Shown here: positions 35,238 to 45,207 of the stretch, one piece after another
Layout of the letters: every line of letters starts with the position of its first letter
How positions within the stretch are numbered: position 1 is the stretch's first letter
Source of the DNA: Delphinus delphis
Taxonomy: Eukaryota > Chordata > Mammalia > Artiodactyla > Delphinidae
Length of the DNA stretch: 64,000 nucleotides
Reading direction: 5' to 3'
NCBI RefSeq assembly: GCF_949987515.2
Contig: NC_082701.1
Location: forward strand, 36,411,755-36,475,754
Made by a program: the position numbers and the translations under genes
Notes under the pieces: generated by a model
The model's database searches: none
Seen by the model: the letters and a program-made list of their open reading frames with translations, nothing else
Told to the model about the DNA's origin: nothing

Positions 35238-35607
35238 TGTGGACTAAATGCTGCCTGCCATATCAGTAAACAAAAGGTGTCACAGCCATCAGTGATTGCA
35301 GCCACCCCCAATGGTGAGCTCCAAGAGAACTCAGGCTGGAAATAAGATATGCCTGCCATCTAGCTGTCATCAGATTGCAGCCACCCACAATGGTGCAGCT
35401 TGAGGAAACTCAGGATTAGAATACACAAGATGCTGGCCCCAGGTAGCTGAGGTGCATATCAAAGGAATGATTTTAGTGACCCCAGACTCTTGCATCTTCC
35501 CATACATAGAATAGCACTAAATTATTTAACTTGAGATATCTGGTTTTCTTTAATTAACAATAATCTTTTGACATTCTGACTATCTGCCCTTTGTTGTAAA
35601 AACTGCC
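35238..35607 (+). mobile_element. 3' LTR of the 28-35 kb ERV, truncated
   Basis: Starts TGTGGACTAAATG after the polypurine tract and matches 28115-28490. It stops matching just after GTTGTAAAAACTGC, so about 140 bases including the polyadenylation signal are missing. Many scattered differences from the 5' LTR indicate an old insertion. Confidence 0.85.
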
Positions 35608-36297
35608 GCCATCATTATTCCCCTTAGTCCCAAGCCCTACAGCTACAGAACCTGAAATTCTTCACTCAGGGAATTAGATTAGAGTCAACTTTTTTCCGTG
35701 TCTGCTGATGCTGTGGACCACTCTCACATGGCCCCTATTTCTGAGGCCCACTGAAACCCAGTCTAGGTCATCCGTGAATGTTCACAAGTTATCTCTTGAA
35801 ACCTGGAATTTTCTACTTCTCCTATTTATTTTGATTCTAGAGCTCATAATAACAATTCAGCTCTGGGTGAATATGCTGAGTTTGGTTTTCTCCTAGAATC
35901 TCTCCTAGCCATGTGAGGTAGGAGATAAATTTGGCTAAGGCTTTCAGAGACCCTCCTAGCTTCCAGCACCCACCTGCCCAATCTAGAGGAACAATAACCA
36001 GTACAACAGAGCCCAAGTGTAAGGTTGGTCACCTACAGGGAATATTATGTGAGCATGCCCCCTGAAGCCCTGAGTCTGCAGCATCCCCGCACACAGCAGT
36101 AGATAATAAATCCAAAGATTTAGTCCAATATTTCCCCTTACCATAATGATATAATAGTGCCCTGTAAGTGACAACTAAACTAACTGTGTCCCAGAGGCTG
36201 TGATGTGAACTCAGAGCCTGATGAGCCTTTCTCTTTTTTTTCCAGTGAAAATGAGATGGTGATCTGATGCCTGAGGCCTACATACCTGGTTAAGTAG
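35608..36297. other. no gene or recognised repeat
   Basis: Unassigned. Short frames on both strands near 35700-36170 lack recognisable domains. Confidence 0.4.
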
Positions 36298-36309
36298 GAC
36301 AAGTGCTAT

Positions 36310-36511
36310 CTTTTTTTTTCCGGTACACGGGCCTCTCACTGCTGTGGCCTCTCCCGTCGTGGAGCACAGGCTCCGGACGCGCAGGCTCAGCGGCCATGGC
36401 TCACGGGCCCAGACGCTCCGCGGCATGTGGGATCTTCCCGGACTGGGGCACAAACCCGTGTCCCCTGCATCGGCAAACGGACTCTCAACCACTGCGACAC
36501 CAGGGAAGCCC
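36310..36511 (-). mobile_element. CHR-2-type SINE
   Basis: Reverse-orientation CHR-2 with T-run at the left end and GGGAAGCCC at the right. Direct repeats GACAAGTGCTAT (36298-36309) and GACAAGTGTTAT (36512-36523), one mismatch. Confidence 0.96.
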
Positions 36512-36599
36512 GACAAGTGTTATTTTAATGAGCCAATTGTTCGTGTCTTTCAGAGTTCATTATGTTTATTTTTCCTCCACAAAGACCTTCTCTGTTCTT

Positions 36600-37015
36600 T
36601 TTTCTTCTAATAGTGATAAAATTTACATACCATAAAAATTCATCCATTTCAAATTAATAAGCTAGTGTTTTTCAGTATAGTTACAGAGTTCTACAGTAAT
36701 CACCACAATCTCATTTCAGAACACTTTCACCACACCAAAAGGAAAACTTGTGCTCATTTGCAGTCCTTCCCTCTTCCCATCCTCATCCATATCTTAGACA
36801 ACCATTAATCTACCTTCTATCTTTATAGATTTGCTTATTCTAAACATTTCATATACATAGAATTGCAAAGTCTGATCTTTTTTGTCTGACTTCTTTCACT
36901 TAGCATGTTTTTAGGATTCATACATGTTTTAGCATACATCAGTATTTTGTTCCTTTTCATGGCCAAATAGTGTTCTGGTGTATGGATATACAATATTTTA
37001 TTTATCCTTTTATCC
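36600..37015 (-). mobile_element. old L1 3' region
   Basis: Reverse-orientation 3' UTR and ORF2 end of an ancient L1 (for example ATTTGCTTATTCTAAACATT and TTGTTCCTTTTCATGGCCAA). No frame survives. Confidence 0.8.
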
Positions 37016-39135
37016 CCTCATGCTCTTTTGGCACAAAACTATTTATGAACTGAGACTTCAATTCAGTCAATACCTATAGCCCTTTGATCCGTTCCAAAAT
37101 TTGACTTTCAGGACATTGAAAATATTAGTGTTGTCCTTATATGGAAAGGTAATAAGGGTATTCCAGACTCATTTTTGCCAGAGAGCTGTGATTCCTTTTA
37201 ACCTCTGCAATATTCCTGTTAGTTTATAGTACTTGATAGCACCTTCCATGGCCTATGAGGGTAAGTAGTTGTGAGTTACTTTGAAAAAAAAATCTGACAC
37301 TGTTTCTATACCTGGTATTTCATGTGTCCTTAATCCAGTCTTTTCTTGATTGTCTTCTGAGAATCACTCCCAGGCCAATACTTAACAAATGGATATCTGA
37401 GATCTCTGATGTGCTGTTTCTGGGCCATATCCTGTATTTCTAAGTAGCGCCCTATCTGGCCAAGATGGTATCACTTCTAAAAATGACCTAAAAAATATCA
37501 ATCTAAAAAAGTCAATCTAGAATTTCCCACATTTTCTAACATATACCAGAATCTTATTCATTTTTATATTCTATTCTCCTAACAGTCTGAAAACCTGACA
37601 TAACTGGTCCTCAAGAAAACAGTTTTATATCATCCATGGAAGCTCCTATAGTATTAAAATGGTTAAGGATGTAATTCTATCTCAGCCTTATACTAGTATA
37701 TTCTGATAAAGCCCTACCTTGCATATTTAAGACAGGCCTCTCATTCAGCTTTATTAGATTTTGTCTCAAAGCAAGACCCCAATATTCTTGAGAAAGAACA
37801 TCCACCCTTGTTCTTATCACTGTAGTTCCCTAACAAGATCGACTATTTGGCCAGTAATCCTGAAATTATCTGTGCATGGTGGAAAAAATACATGATTCCA
37901 CCAGTAATATATATCCTAAAGTTTTTTCAGCTTACTTAAGCTAACAAATGACTATAATTTGTAAGAAAATATTTATCAAAATGTTAAGAACTACGTAATC
38001 GTTCTTTCCTACTATTGATACAGCTTCAGTTTGGATCTGAAGCCAAATTATTAAACAACTGTATCTGTTTTATGGCACACTGAGATTTTTTAGTGACAAA
38101 TGAGTAAAGTGGACTCTAAGAAAAAAATATTTGAGTGGTTTATGCTTCAGTTCACTATTTTCTAAGGACTGTGTTAAAACAGGAAACTGTCTTTCCAAAA
38201 CAAAGTCATTGGCAGCACCAGTATTCATCATGGAACCAGCTAAGGCTCAGCTCTACCTGTGTAGTATGATATAGTTGATACATATAAAAGCAAGCTTAAT
38301 TGCCTTAACTTAAAAGTGAGGAGGAAAATGTCTCGCTCTGGCATTTATGCTAGAACTGATGAGAAGAAAGTTTGATGGATAGAGTTTTAGGGTGACAAGA
38401 GACAAAGGTTTCAGACACTGGGTTTTACTCTCATGTCAAAAATGACTGAGATAGATGACATTGCTTAGATCCTCATTGTATCTCAATGAACAGCTTGGGC
38501 ACTGTAATGGAAAACTGCAAGGCCACCAAAGTGCAGACTTTTCTTATGAGGGCAATGATTTTAATGATTTTTAGCTATGACTAAAATCTAACAACAATCA
38601 AAAGAAAGTCCCAGGGGTGAATTCTCTTCCTTCAATGTTGCTGAACAATAGTGGTAACACTTTGGATGCTTGAGAGATGATAAATGACCAAAGTTCTTTC
38701 AGCATTGTATAACTTTTCAAAGCCATTTCTGACATCAGAAAAATCAAAACATGGAAAGGAAGCCTAAAAATAGCAAATGTTCTAAAAGACACTCTAAAAA
38801 AATACTAGGAGACTGAGCAGCTGCAATCATAATATAATACATAAAGAACAGTGGCCCTGCTCTTATCATCCAATTTCTCAAGGCTCCACAAAAATCCTAA
38901 CCCAACCCCTCTACCACTGATATACACACCCCTCGCCCTGCTTCCTATCACCTCTGGCTCCAAAAATAAAAAAATAGTGTTATAAAGGAGAAGGTCAGCC
39001 TTCATTCATAAATGGCTTTGGTCATCTTATTTGAGACTCAGTTTCCTAATCTTCTTTAATTAAATAATGAATAATGATAAGTTTTATAATAAAAACCATT
39101 ACACACTAACAGGTTTTGAAGGTGAAAATTGATGG
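37016..39135. other. about 2.1 kb without gene or recognised repeat
   Basis: No coding signal, and no mobile element I can name. This is the longest unassigned block in the window. Confidence 0.4.
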
Positions 39136-39139
39136 CATT

Positions 39140-39325
39140 ACCTTATTTGTTTCTTTTTTCTTAAGTATGATTTTAGATATTGTTATGAATACTATTTTAC
39201 AAATGAGGAAATGGAGTTTCTGAATGGTTAAGTAACTTGCCTAGGGTTATTCTGTTAGTAAAGGACAGAACTGTAATTTGAGCCCAAGTGTCTTGACTCC
39301 CTGATTGTTCTGCTAACTGACATCT
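39140..39325 (-). mobile_element. MIR SINE
   Basis: Reversed MIR, well preserved: TTTTACAAATGAGGAAATGG, TGGTTAAGTAACTTGCCTAG. Nearby ATAGTAGGTGTTCAATAAAT (39377-39396) is a MIR-like end in the other orientation. Confidence 0.8.
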
Positions 39326-39649
39326 CGTAGTTTCACATGAATTTTGCTGACAGCATATTTGATACACTAGCCTCATAGTAGGTGTTCAATAAATGTTTAT
39401 GTTTCCCTTTTTGCCTCTTTGGTGAATCAAATCTTCCCCTTCTCACCTAGATCCTTGTTAGGGTCCTGTATGTTCTGAAGATCCTACTGAAAAGAAACTT
39501 AAACAATTGTTTGCAAAACAAACTATGTTTCACAACTATTGGGAGCAAATTGCTAAAGGATTAGCATTGTTTTTTCTTAAAGAAGTCTTTACACCAAAGA
39601 ATGACACCCTGCCTCTTTAACCCATTGATTTCAGCCACACGCAGCAGTG

Positions 39650-39785
39650 AGTGGTAGCTTGCAGTGAAGCAGCAGCTGGAAGGGAGACCTTAGTTCCCTG
39701 ACTGGGAATCAAACCCTGGTTGCCTGAATGGGAACTGAGAATCTTATGCGTTAGACCATAGGGCCAACTGCTAAAATCTAAGTCC
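39650..39785 (-). mobile_element. tRNA-Glu-derived SINE head
   Basis: On the minus strand a tRNA-Glu-like sequence is readable around 39765-39695, with a box-A-like GGTCTAACGCATAAGATTCT and a B-box GGTTTGATTCC. It lacks the exact pairing a working tRNA needs and continues into SINE-like sequence (GCTGCTTCACTGCAAGC), so I call it a CHR-related SINE and not a tRNA gene. Confidence 0.65.
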
Positions 39786-39793
39786 CCAGTACT

Positions 39794-40512
39794 TGTCTGC
39801 CTTGAAAGGAGGAATCTCACAAGGAGACAGAAGGTATAGAAGGAAGTAAAGTGTTTATTAGAAAAGCAGAGTACATGCAGAAAGATACACAGGTGAACTC
39901 AGTGAGTTACTCGCAAGAGTCACACCTTTGGGAAGTTTAAATCCTTTACAAGGGGGCAGTCTTCTAGGTCTTTGTCTTCTACTTGGCCAATCGTATTGTT
40001 CTGACCCCACGGTTAATTTGTCTCAGGACCTTCCTCTGGGTGTGCACGCACCCCCCAGTAAAGATAGTCTTCATCACAAAGGCATCTGGGAGGAAGATAG
40101 CAAAACTTACTATGGTCTGGCTTCCCCTGCCTTTTTGATTCTGTGAAGCCATTTGCACATGTGTAGTGTCTCTCTCGCCCTAAGGATGGGAAATGTATGA
40201 ACTCTTGACCTTTTAAAAGGGCTTAGCCCCTCTCTGTCCCTGCCATAAAAGGGACAAATATCTGGTTATCTACCCCATTCCTATTGTTGTTTCTTATATC
40301 AAAGTGAAGGTCTCAAACTGTAGACAGGAGTCAAGTCATAAATATGTTGTCTGGTGCCCATTTATCTCTTGCCTCAGGAAATGTAAACAGGGGGCTGGTA
40401 GTAAATGTCCGGCCTGCAGCACATCTTTTTCTCACCCCAGGAAGTGTGAAAAGGAGGCCAGTTGTAAATTTCTAGCCTGGAGCACATCCACCTCCTGCCT
40501 CACCATGACACA
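39794..40512 (-). mobile_element. ERV LTR, separate family
   Basis: About 720 bp with LTR character in reverse orientation: AATAAA at about 39856-39851 on the minus strand, an AT-poor promoter part with CCTTTTAAAAGG-like and GGACAAATA segments near 40210-40260, and a U3 with an imperfect duplication (GGAAATGTAAACAGG and GGAAGTGTGAAAAGG units about 60 bp apart, 40377 and 40439). Flanks CAGTACT and CAGTGTT might be a diverged target duplication. Frames over it are not genes. Confidence 0.65.
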
Positions 40513-41180
40513 CAGTGTTAAGTAAGATGTTGGAAATTTTTTTCCAGAGAACTGTCATTGTTAGTGATAGAATATCTGAACCCTAGAATCAAGAGTTAGG
40601 AGAAAGTGGGGTAAAGTCTCTGGAGCTTGGAAGACTTTCATGACCACTGGCACTTACAGTCTATAGTTTCTCCAACCTTCAATAATATACTTGTTCTTAA
40701 ATTAGTAAAAAAAATAAAATCAGACTTTTAAAAAATTTAATCTATTCTCTCCATTGTCTTATATTTTAATTTCAGACATGAGAGTCCAAGGCAAGAGTGG
40801 TCCCAAGATATAATCAACACTATATTTGAGGATTCAGGAAATGCCACATTTAAAGGAAAATGATATGTATGACCTGATGAAATATTGATTTGCTCAGTGT
40901 GTGCCTCCATCAGGACAAGACTGGACTTGAAGGAGTGGAGTGCAATAAAAAAACTGATAGCTACAACTGGATGGGTCTCCTGCAAACATGCCTCCACACA
41001 CTGATCTCTCAGGTGCAAAGCCTGAATGGCTTACTTGGTAATATAAGCAGATTTTGGCAGGAAAGAGCTCTCTTTCAGGAGACACCATTTTGTTTTAACC
41101 TTAAACCAGGCATCTCCATGCTCTACTCATTTCTGGCCCAAGCACACCTTTCAAATCTTTTAATCACACGATGCTTTGCC
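40513..41180. other. no gene or recognised repeat
   Basis: Unassigned. Overlapping short frames at 40737-41183 on both strands show no recognisable domain. Confidence 0.4.
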
Positions 41181-41220
41181 TAACTTGTCAGTTCTTTCCA
41201 TAACTTGTCAGTTCTTTCCA
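41181..41220. repeat. perfect 20-bp tandem duplication
   Basis: TAACTTGTCAGTTCTTTCCA occurs twice in direct succession with no difference. Confidence 0.99.
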
Positions 41221-41252
41221 TAGATCAAAGAAGTAGAAATGAAAAATAAGTA

Positions 41253-41707
41253 CAGTAAGTCCCCTACATATGAATGAGTTCCATTCCGAGAATGAGTTCG
41301 TAAGTCCAATTTGTTAGTAAGTCCAACAAAATTAGCCTAGGTACCCAACTAACACAATTGGCTATATAGTACTGTACTGTAATAGACTTATAATACTTTT
41401 CACACAAATAATACATAAAAAACAAATAAACACAAAAAATAAAGAAAACATTTTTAATCCTACAGTACACTACCTTGAAAAGTAGAGTAGTACAGTACAA
41501 CAGCTTGCATACAGGGGTGGCATCGAGTGAACAGGCAAGAAGAGTTACTGACTGGAAAAGGAGGTGGGAGATGGTGGAGCTGAAGGAACGTCAGCAATAG
41601 GAGACAGAAGCCAAGCTGAAATTTCACTCAAGCCTGACATTGATGGAACGCACCTTCGAATATTTGAAAGTTCACAACTTGAAGTTTTGTATGTAGGGGG
41701 CTTACTG
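41253..41707 (-). mobile_element. internally deleted Tigger (MITE-like)
   Basis: A 455-bp element starting CAGTAAGTCCCC and ending GGGGGCTTACTG, with TA on both sides. In reverse orientation it matches about 390 bases of the 3' end of the Tigger at 2281-4558 (including the transposase C-terminus coding region) joined to about 65 bases of its 5' end. It encodes nothing but keeps both terminal repeats, so it could have been moved by a full-length element's transposase. Confidence 0.93.
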
Positions 41708-41709
41708 TA

Positions 41710-42176
41710 ATTAGCAGACGACCAGATCGCTTTCCTAGCTTCCCCTTCAGTAATCTCACGAACAAACTGTGTGACCAAACTGTGCGAACAAGATAACATC
41801 TTGTAGATGTTATCAGGAGGAAGATCATAAAATGTCAATGAGCTTACATGCGGTGGGGTAAGGCAACTCTGAACACCTACCTCAATGATTAACTGAGATT
41901 ACTTCCCTCCTTCCCTTTAAAAGTTTCATGGCTGAGTAGAAAGAACACCTGGCTCATACCAATCAAGCCCACATGGGAAAGCCACATTGATAACTTACAG
42001 GGGGTAATCTTGACTGTCAAGATTCCAGCAGTCCACAGCAGCCTATCAGTGCATTCCCTTCACAGTGAGGAAATCTGCTTGAGAGACCATTTGCACCACT
42101 GGCATTTGCTAGAGAACTCAATCATAAATTGATGAGAAGACAGTATCTGCTGAAAAATTATTTAAAACAGATGATA
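41710..42176. other. no gene; ends in the L1 target site
   Basis: Unassigned DNA ending in AAAACAGATGATA (42164-42176), the probable left target duplication of the L1. Confidence 0.45.
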
Positions 42177-43671
42177 GAGGCTTCTGGGAAGATGGCAGAA
42201 GAGTAAGACATGGAGATCACCTTCCTCCCCACAGATACACCAGAAATACATCTACACGTGAAACTGCTCCGATAGAACACCCACTGGATGCTGGCAGAAG
42301 ACCTCACACCTCCCAAAAGGCAAGAAACCCCGCACGTACCTGGGTAGGGAAAAAGAATAAAAGAATAAACAGAGACAAAAGGATAGGGACGGAACCTGCA
42401 CCAGTGGGAGGGAGCTGTGAAGGAGGAAAGGTTTCCACACACTAGGAGCCCCTTCACGGGTCGGAGACTGTGGGTGGCGGAGGGGAAATCTTCGGAGCCA
42501 CAGAGGAGAGAACAGCAACAGATGTGCGGAGGGCAAAGCGGAGAGATTCCCGCACAGAAGATCGGGGCCGACCAACGCTCACCAGCCCGAGAGGCTTGTC
42601 TGCTCACCAGACAGGGCGGGCAGGGCTGGGAGTTGAGGCTCGGGATTCGGTTGGAGCACCAGGAAAGGACTGGGTTTGGCGGCATGAACACAGCAGGGGG
42701 TTAGTATGCCACGGCTAGCCGGGAGGGGGTCAAGGGAAAAGTCTGGACCTGCCGAAGAGGCAAGAGACTTTTTCTTCCCTCTTTGTTTCCTGGTGCGCGA
42801 GGAGAGGGGATTAAGAGCGCTGCTTAAAGGAGCTCAGAGACGGGCGCGAGCCGTGGCTAACAGCGCGGACCCCAGAGACGGGCATGAGACTCTAAGGCTG
42901 CTGCTGCCGCCACCAAGAAGCCAGTGTTCGAGCACAGGTCACTATCCACAACCCCCTTCCGGGAAGCCTGTGCAGCCCGCCACTGCCAGGGTCCCGGGAT
43001 CCACGGACAACTCCCCCGGGAGAACGCACAGCACGCCTCAGGCTGGTGCAACGTCACGCCGGCCTCTGCCACCGCAGGCTAGCCCTGCACTCTGTACCCC
43101 TCCCTCCCCCGAGCCTGAGTAAGCCAGAGCCCCCGAATCAGCGGCTCCTTTAATCCCGTCCTTTCTGAGCGAAGAACAGACGCCTTCCGGTGACCTACAC
43201 GCAGAGGCAGGGCCAAATCCAAAGATGAGCCCCTGGGAGCTGTGAGAACAAAGAGAAAGGGAAATCTCTCCCAGCAGCCTCAGAAGCAGTGGTTTAAAGC
43301 TTCACAATCAACTTGATGTACCCTAAATCTGTGGAATACCTGAATAGACAATGAATCATCCCACACTGAGGAGGTGGAGAGCAAGATTTATGATTTTTTC
43401 CCCTTTCCCTCTTTTTGTGAGTGTGTATGTGTATGCTTCTGTGTGAGATTTTGTCTGTATAGCTTTGCTTCCACCATTTGTCCTAGGGTACTATCCGTCC
43501 GTTTTGGTTTTTTGTTTGTTTGTTTGTTTTTAATTATTTTTCTTAATAATTATTTTTTTATTTTAATAATTTTATTACATTTTATATTACTTTATTTTAC
43601 TTTATCTTCTTTCTGTCTTTTCTTCTTCCTTCCCTCTTTCCTTCCTTCTGTCCTCCCTCTCTCTGTCCCTC

Positions 43672-43717
<46 letters not shown>

Positions 43718-44284
43718 ACTTTTACTAATTCTTTCCTTCTACATTTTCTCCCTTTTATTCTGAGCTGTGTGGATGAAAGGCTCTTGGTGCTACAGCCAGG
43801 AGTCAGTGCTATGCCTGTGATGAGGGAGAGCCAACTTCAGGACACTGGTCCACAAGAGACCTCCCAGCTCCAAATAATATCAAATGGTGAAAACCTCCCA
43901 AAGATCTCCATCTCAACACCAGCACCCAGATTCACTCAACAACCAGCAAGCTACAGTGCTGGACATCCTATGCCAAACAACTAGCAAGACAGGAACACAA
44001 CCCCATCCATTAGCAGAGAGGCTGCCTAAAATCATAAGTCCACAGACACCCCAAAACACACCACCAGACGTGGACCTGCCCACTAGAGAGACAAGATCCA
44101 GCCTCATTCACCAGAACACAGGCGCTAGTCCCCTCCACCAGGAAGCCTACACAACCCACTGAACTAACCTTACACACTGGGGCAGACACCAAACACAACG
44201 GGAACTATGAACATGCAGCCTGCAAAAAGGAGACCCCAAACACAGTAAGATAAGCAAAATAGGAAGACAGAAAACACACAGCAG
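42177..44284 (+). promoter_or_regulatory. L1 5' UTR with GC-rich internal promoter region
   Basis: About 2.1 kb. The part 42400-43180 is rich in G+C and CpG, in sharp contrast to the AT-rich surroundings, as expected for the internal promoter of a fairly young L1. The part 43380-43760 is a T-rich run with a TTTC repeat. Frames here (for example minus 42158-42691 and plus 42706-43122) are products of the base composition. Confidence 0.85.
43670..43717. repeat. (TTTC)n microsatellite
   Basis: About eleven TTTC units within the L1 5' UTR T-rich region. Confidence 0.97.
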
Positions 44285-45149
44285 ATGAAGGAGCAAGATA
44301 AAAACCCACCAGACCTAACAAATGAAGAGGAAATAGGCAGTCTACCTGAAAAAGAATTCAGAATAATGATAGTAAAGATGATCCAAAATCTTGGAAATAG
44401 AAGACAAAATGCAAGAAACATTTAAAAAGGATCTAGAAGAACTAAAGATGAAACAAACAATGATCAACAACACAATAAATGAAATGAAAAATACTCTAGA
44501 TGGGATCAATAGCAGAATAACTGAGGCAGAAGAATGGAGAAGTGACCTGGAAGAAAAAAATTGTGGAAATAACTACAGCAGAGCAGAATAAAGAAAAAAG
44601 AATGAAAAGAACTGAGGACAGTCTCAGAGACCTCTGGGACAACATTAAATACACCAACATTCGAATTATAGGGGTTCCAGAAGAAGAAGAGAAAAATAAA
44701 GGGACTGAGAAAATATTTGAAGAGATTATAGTTGAAAACTTCCCTAATATGGGAAAGGAAATAGTTAATCAAGTCCAGGAAACACAGAGAGTCCCATACA
44801 GGATAAATACAAGGAGAAACCGCCAAGACACATATTAATCAAACTATCAAAAATTAAATACAAAGAAAACATATTAAAAGCAGCAAGGGAAACCCAACAA
44901 ATAACACACAAGGGAATCCCCATAAGGTTAATGGCTGATCTTTCAGCAGAAACTCTTCAAGCCAGAAGGGAGTGGCAGGACATATTTAAAGTGATGAAGG
45001 AGAAAAACCTGCAACCAAGATTACTCTACCTAGCAAGGATTTCATTCAGATTTGATGGATAAATTAAAACCTTTACAGACAAGCAAAAGCTGAGAGAGTT
45101 CAGCATCACCAAACCAGCTTTAAAACAAACACTAAATGAACTTCTCTAG
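44285..45149 (+). pseudogene. L1 ORF1 (RNA-binding ORF1p), decayed
   Basis: ORF1p is the trimeric nucleic-acid chaperone that coats L1 RNA. The ATG at 44285 begins a start-proximal reading (PPDLTNEEEIGSLPEKEFRI). A frameshift near 44390 moves into the coiled-coil frame (KDLEELKMKQTMINNTINEM, then ITEAEEWRSDLEEK), and another near 44560 into the RRM frame (DLWDNIKYTNIRIIGVPEEE). Stops lie near 44838 and the C-terminal domain (ARREWQDIFKVMKEKNLQPR, LLYLARISF) is readable to the TAG at 45147-45149. Domain order is normal; at least three breaks make it nonfunctional. Confidence 0.93.
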
Positions 45150-45207
45150 GCAAGAAACACAAGAGAAGGAAAAGACCTACAATAACGAACTAAAAACAAT
45201 TAAGAAA

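Noticed and set aside
39690..39770. Possible tRNA-Glu gene
   Set aside because: The internal boxes are recognisable but the stem pairing is broken and SINE-like sequence follows directly, so it is a tRNA-derived SINE.
42158..43122. Overlapping long frames on both strands (up to 177 codons)
   Set aside because: They lie in the GC-rich L1 5' UTR, where few stop codons occur by composition, and occupy both strands without any domain.
43374..43763. A 129-codon F/L/S-rich frame resembling a membrane protein
   Set aside because: It translates the T-rich and (TTTC)n part of the L1 5' UTR; hydrophobicity is a by-product of T-rich codons.
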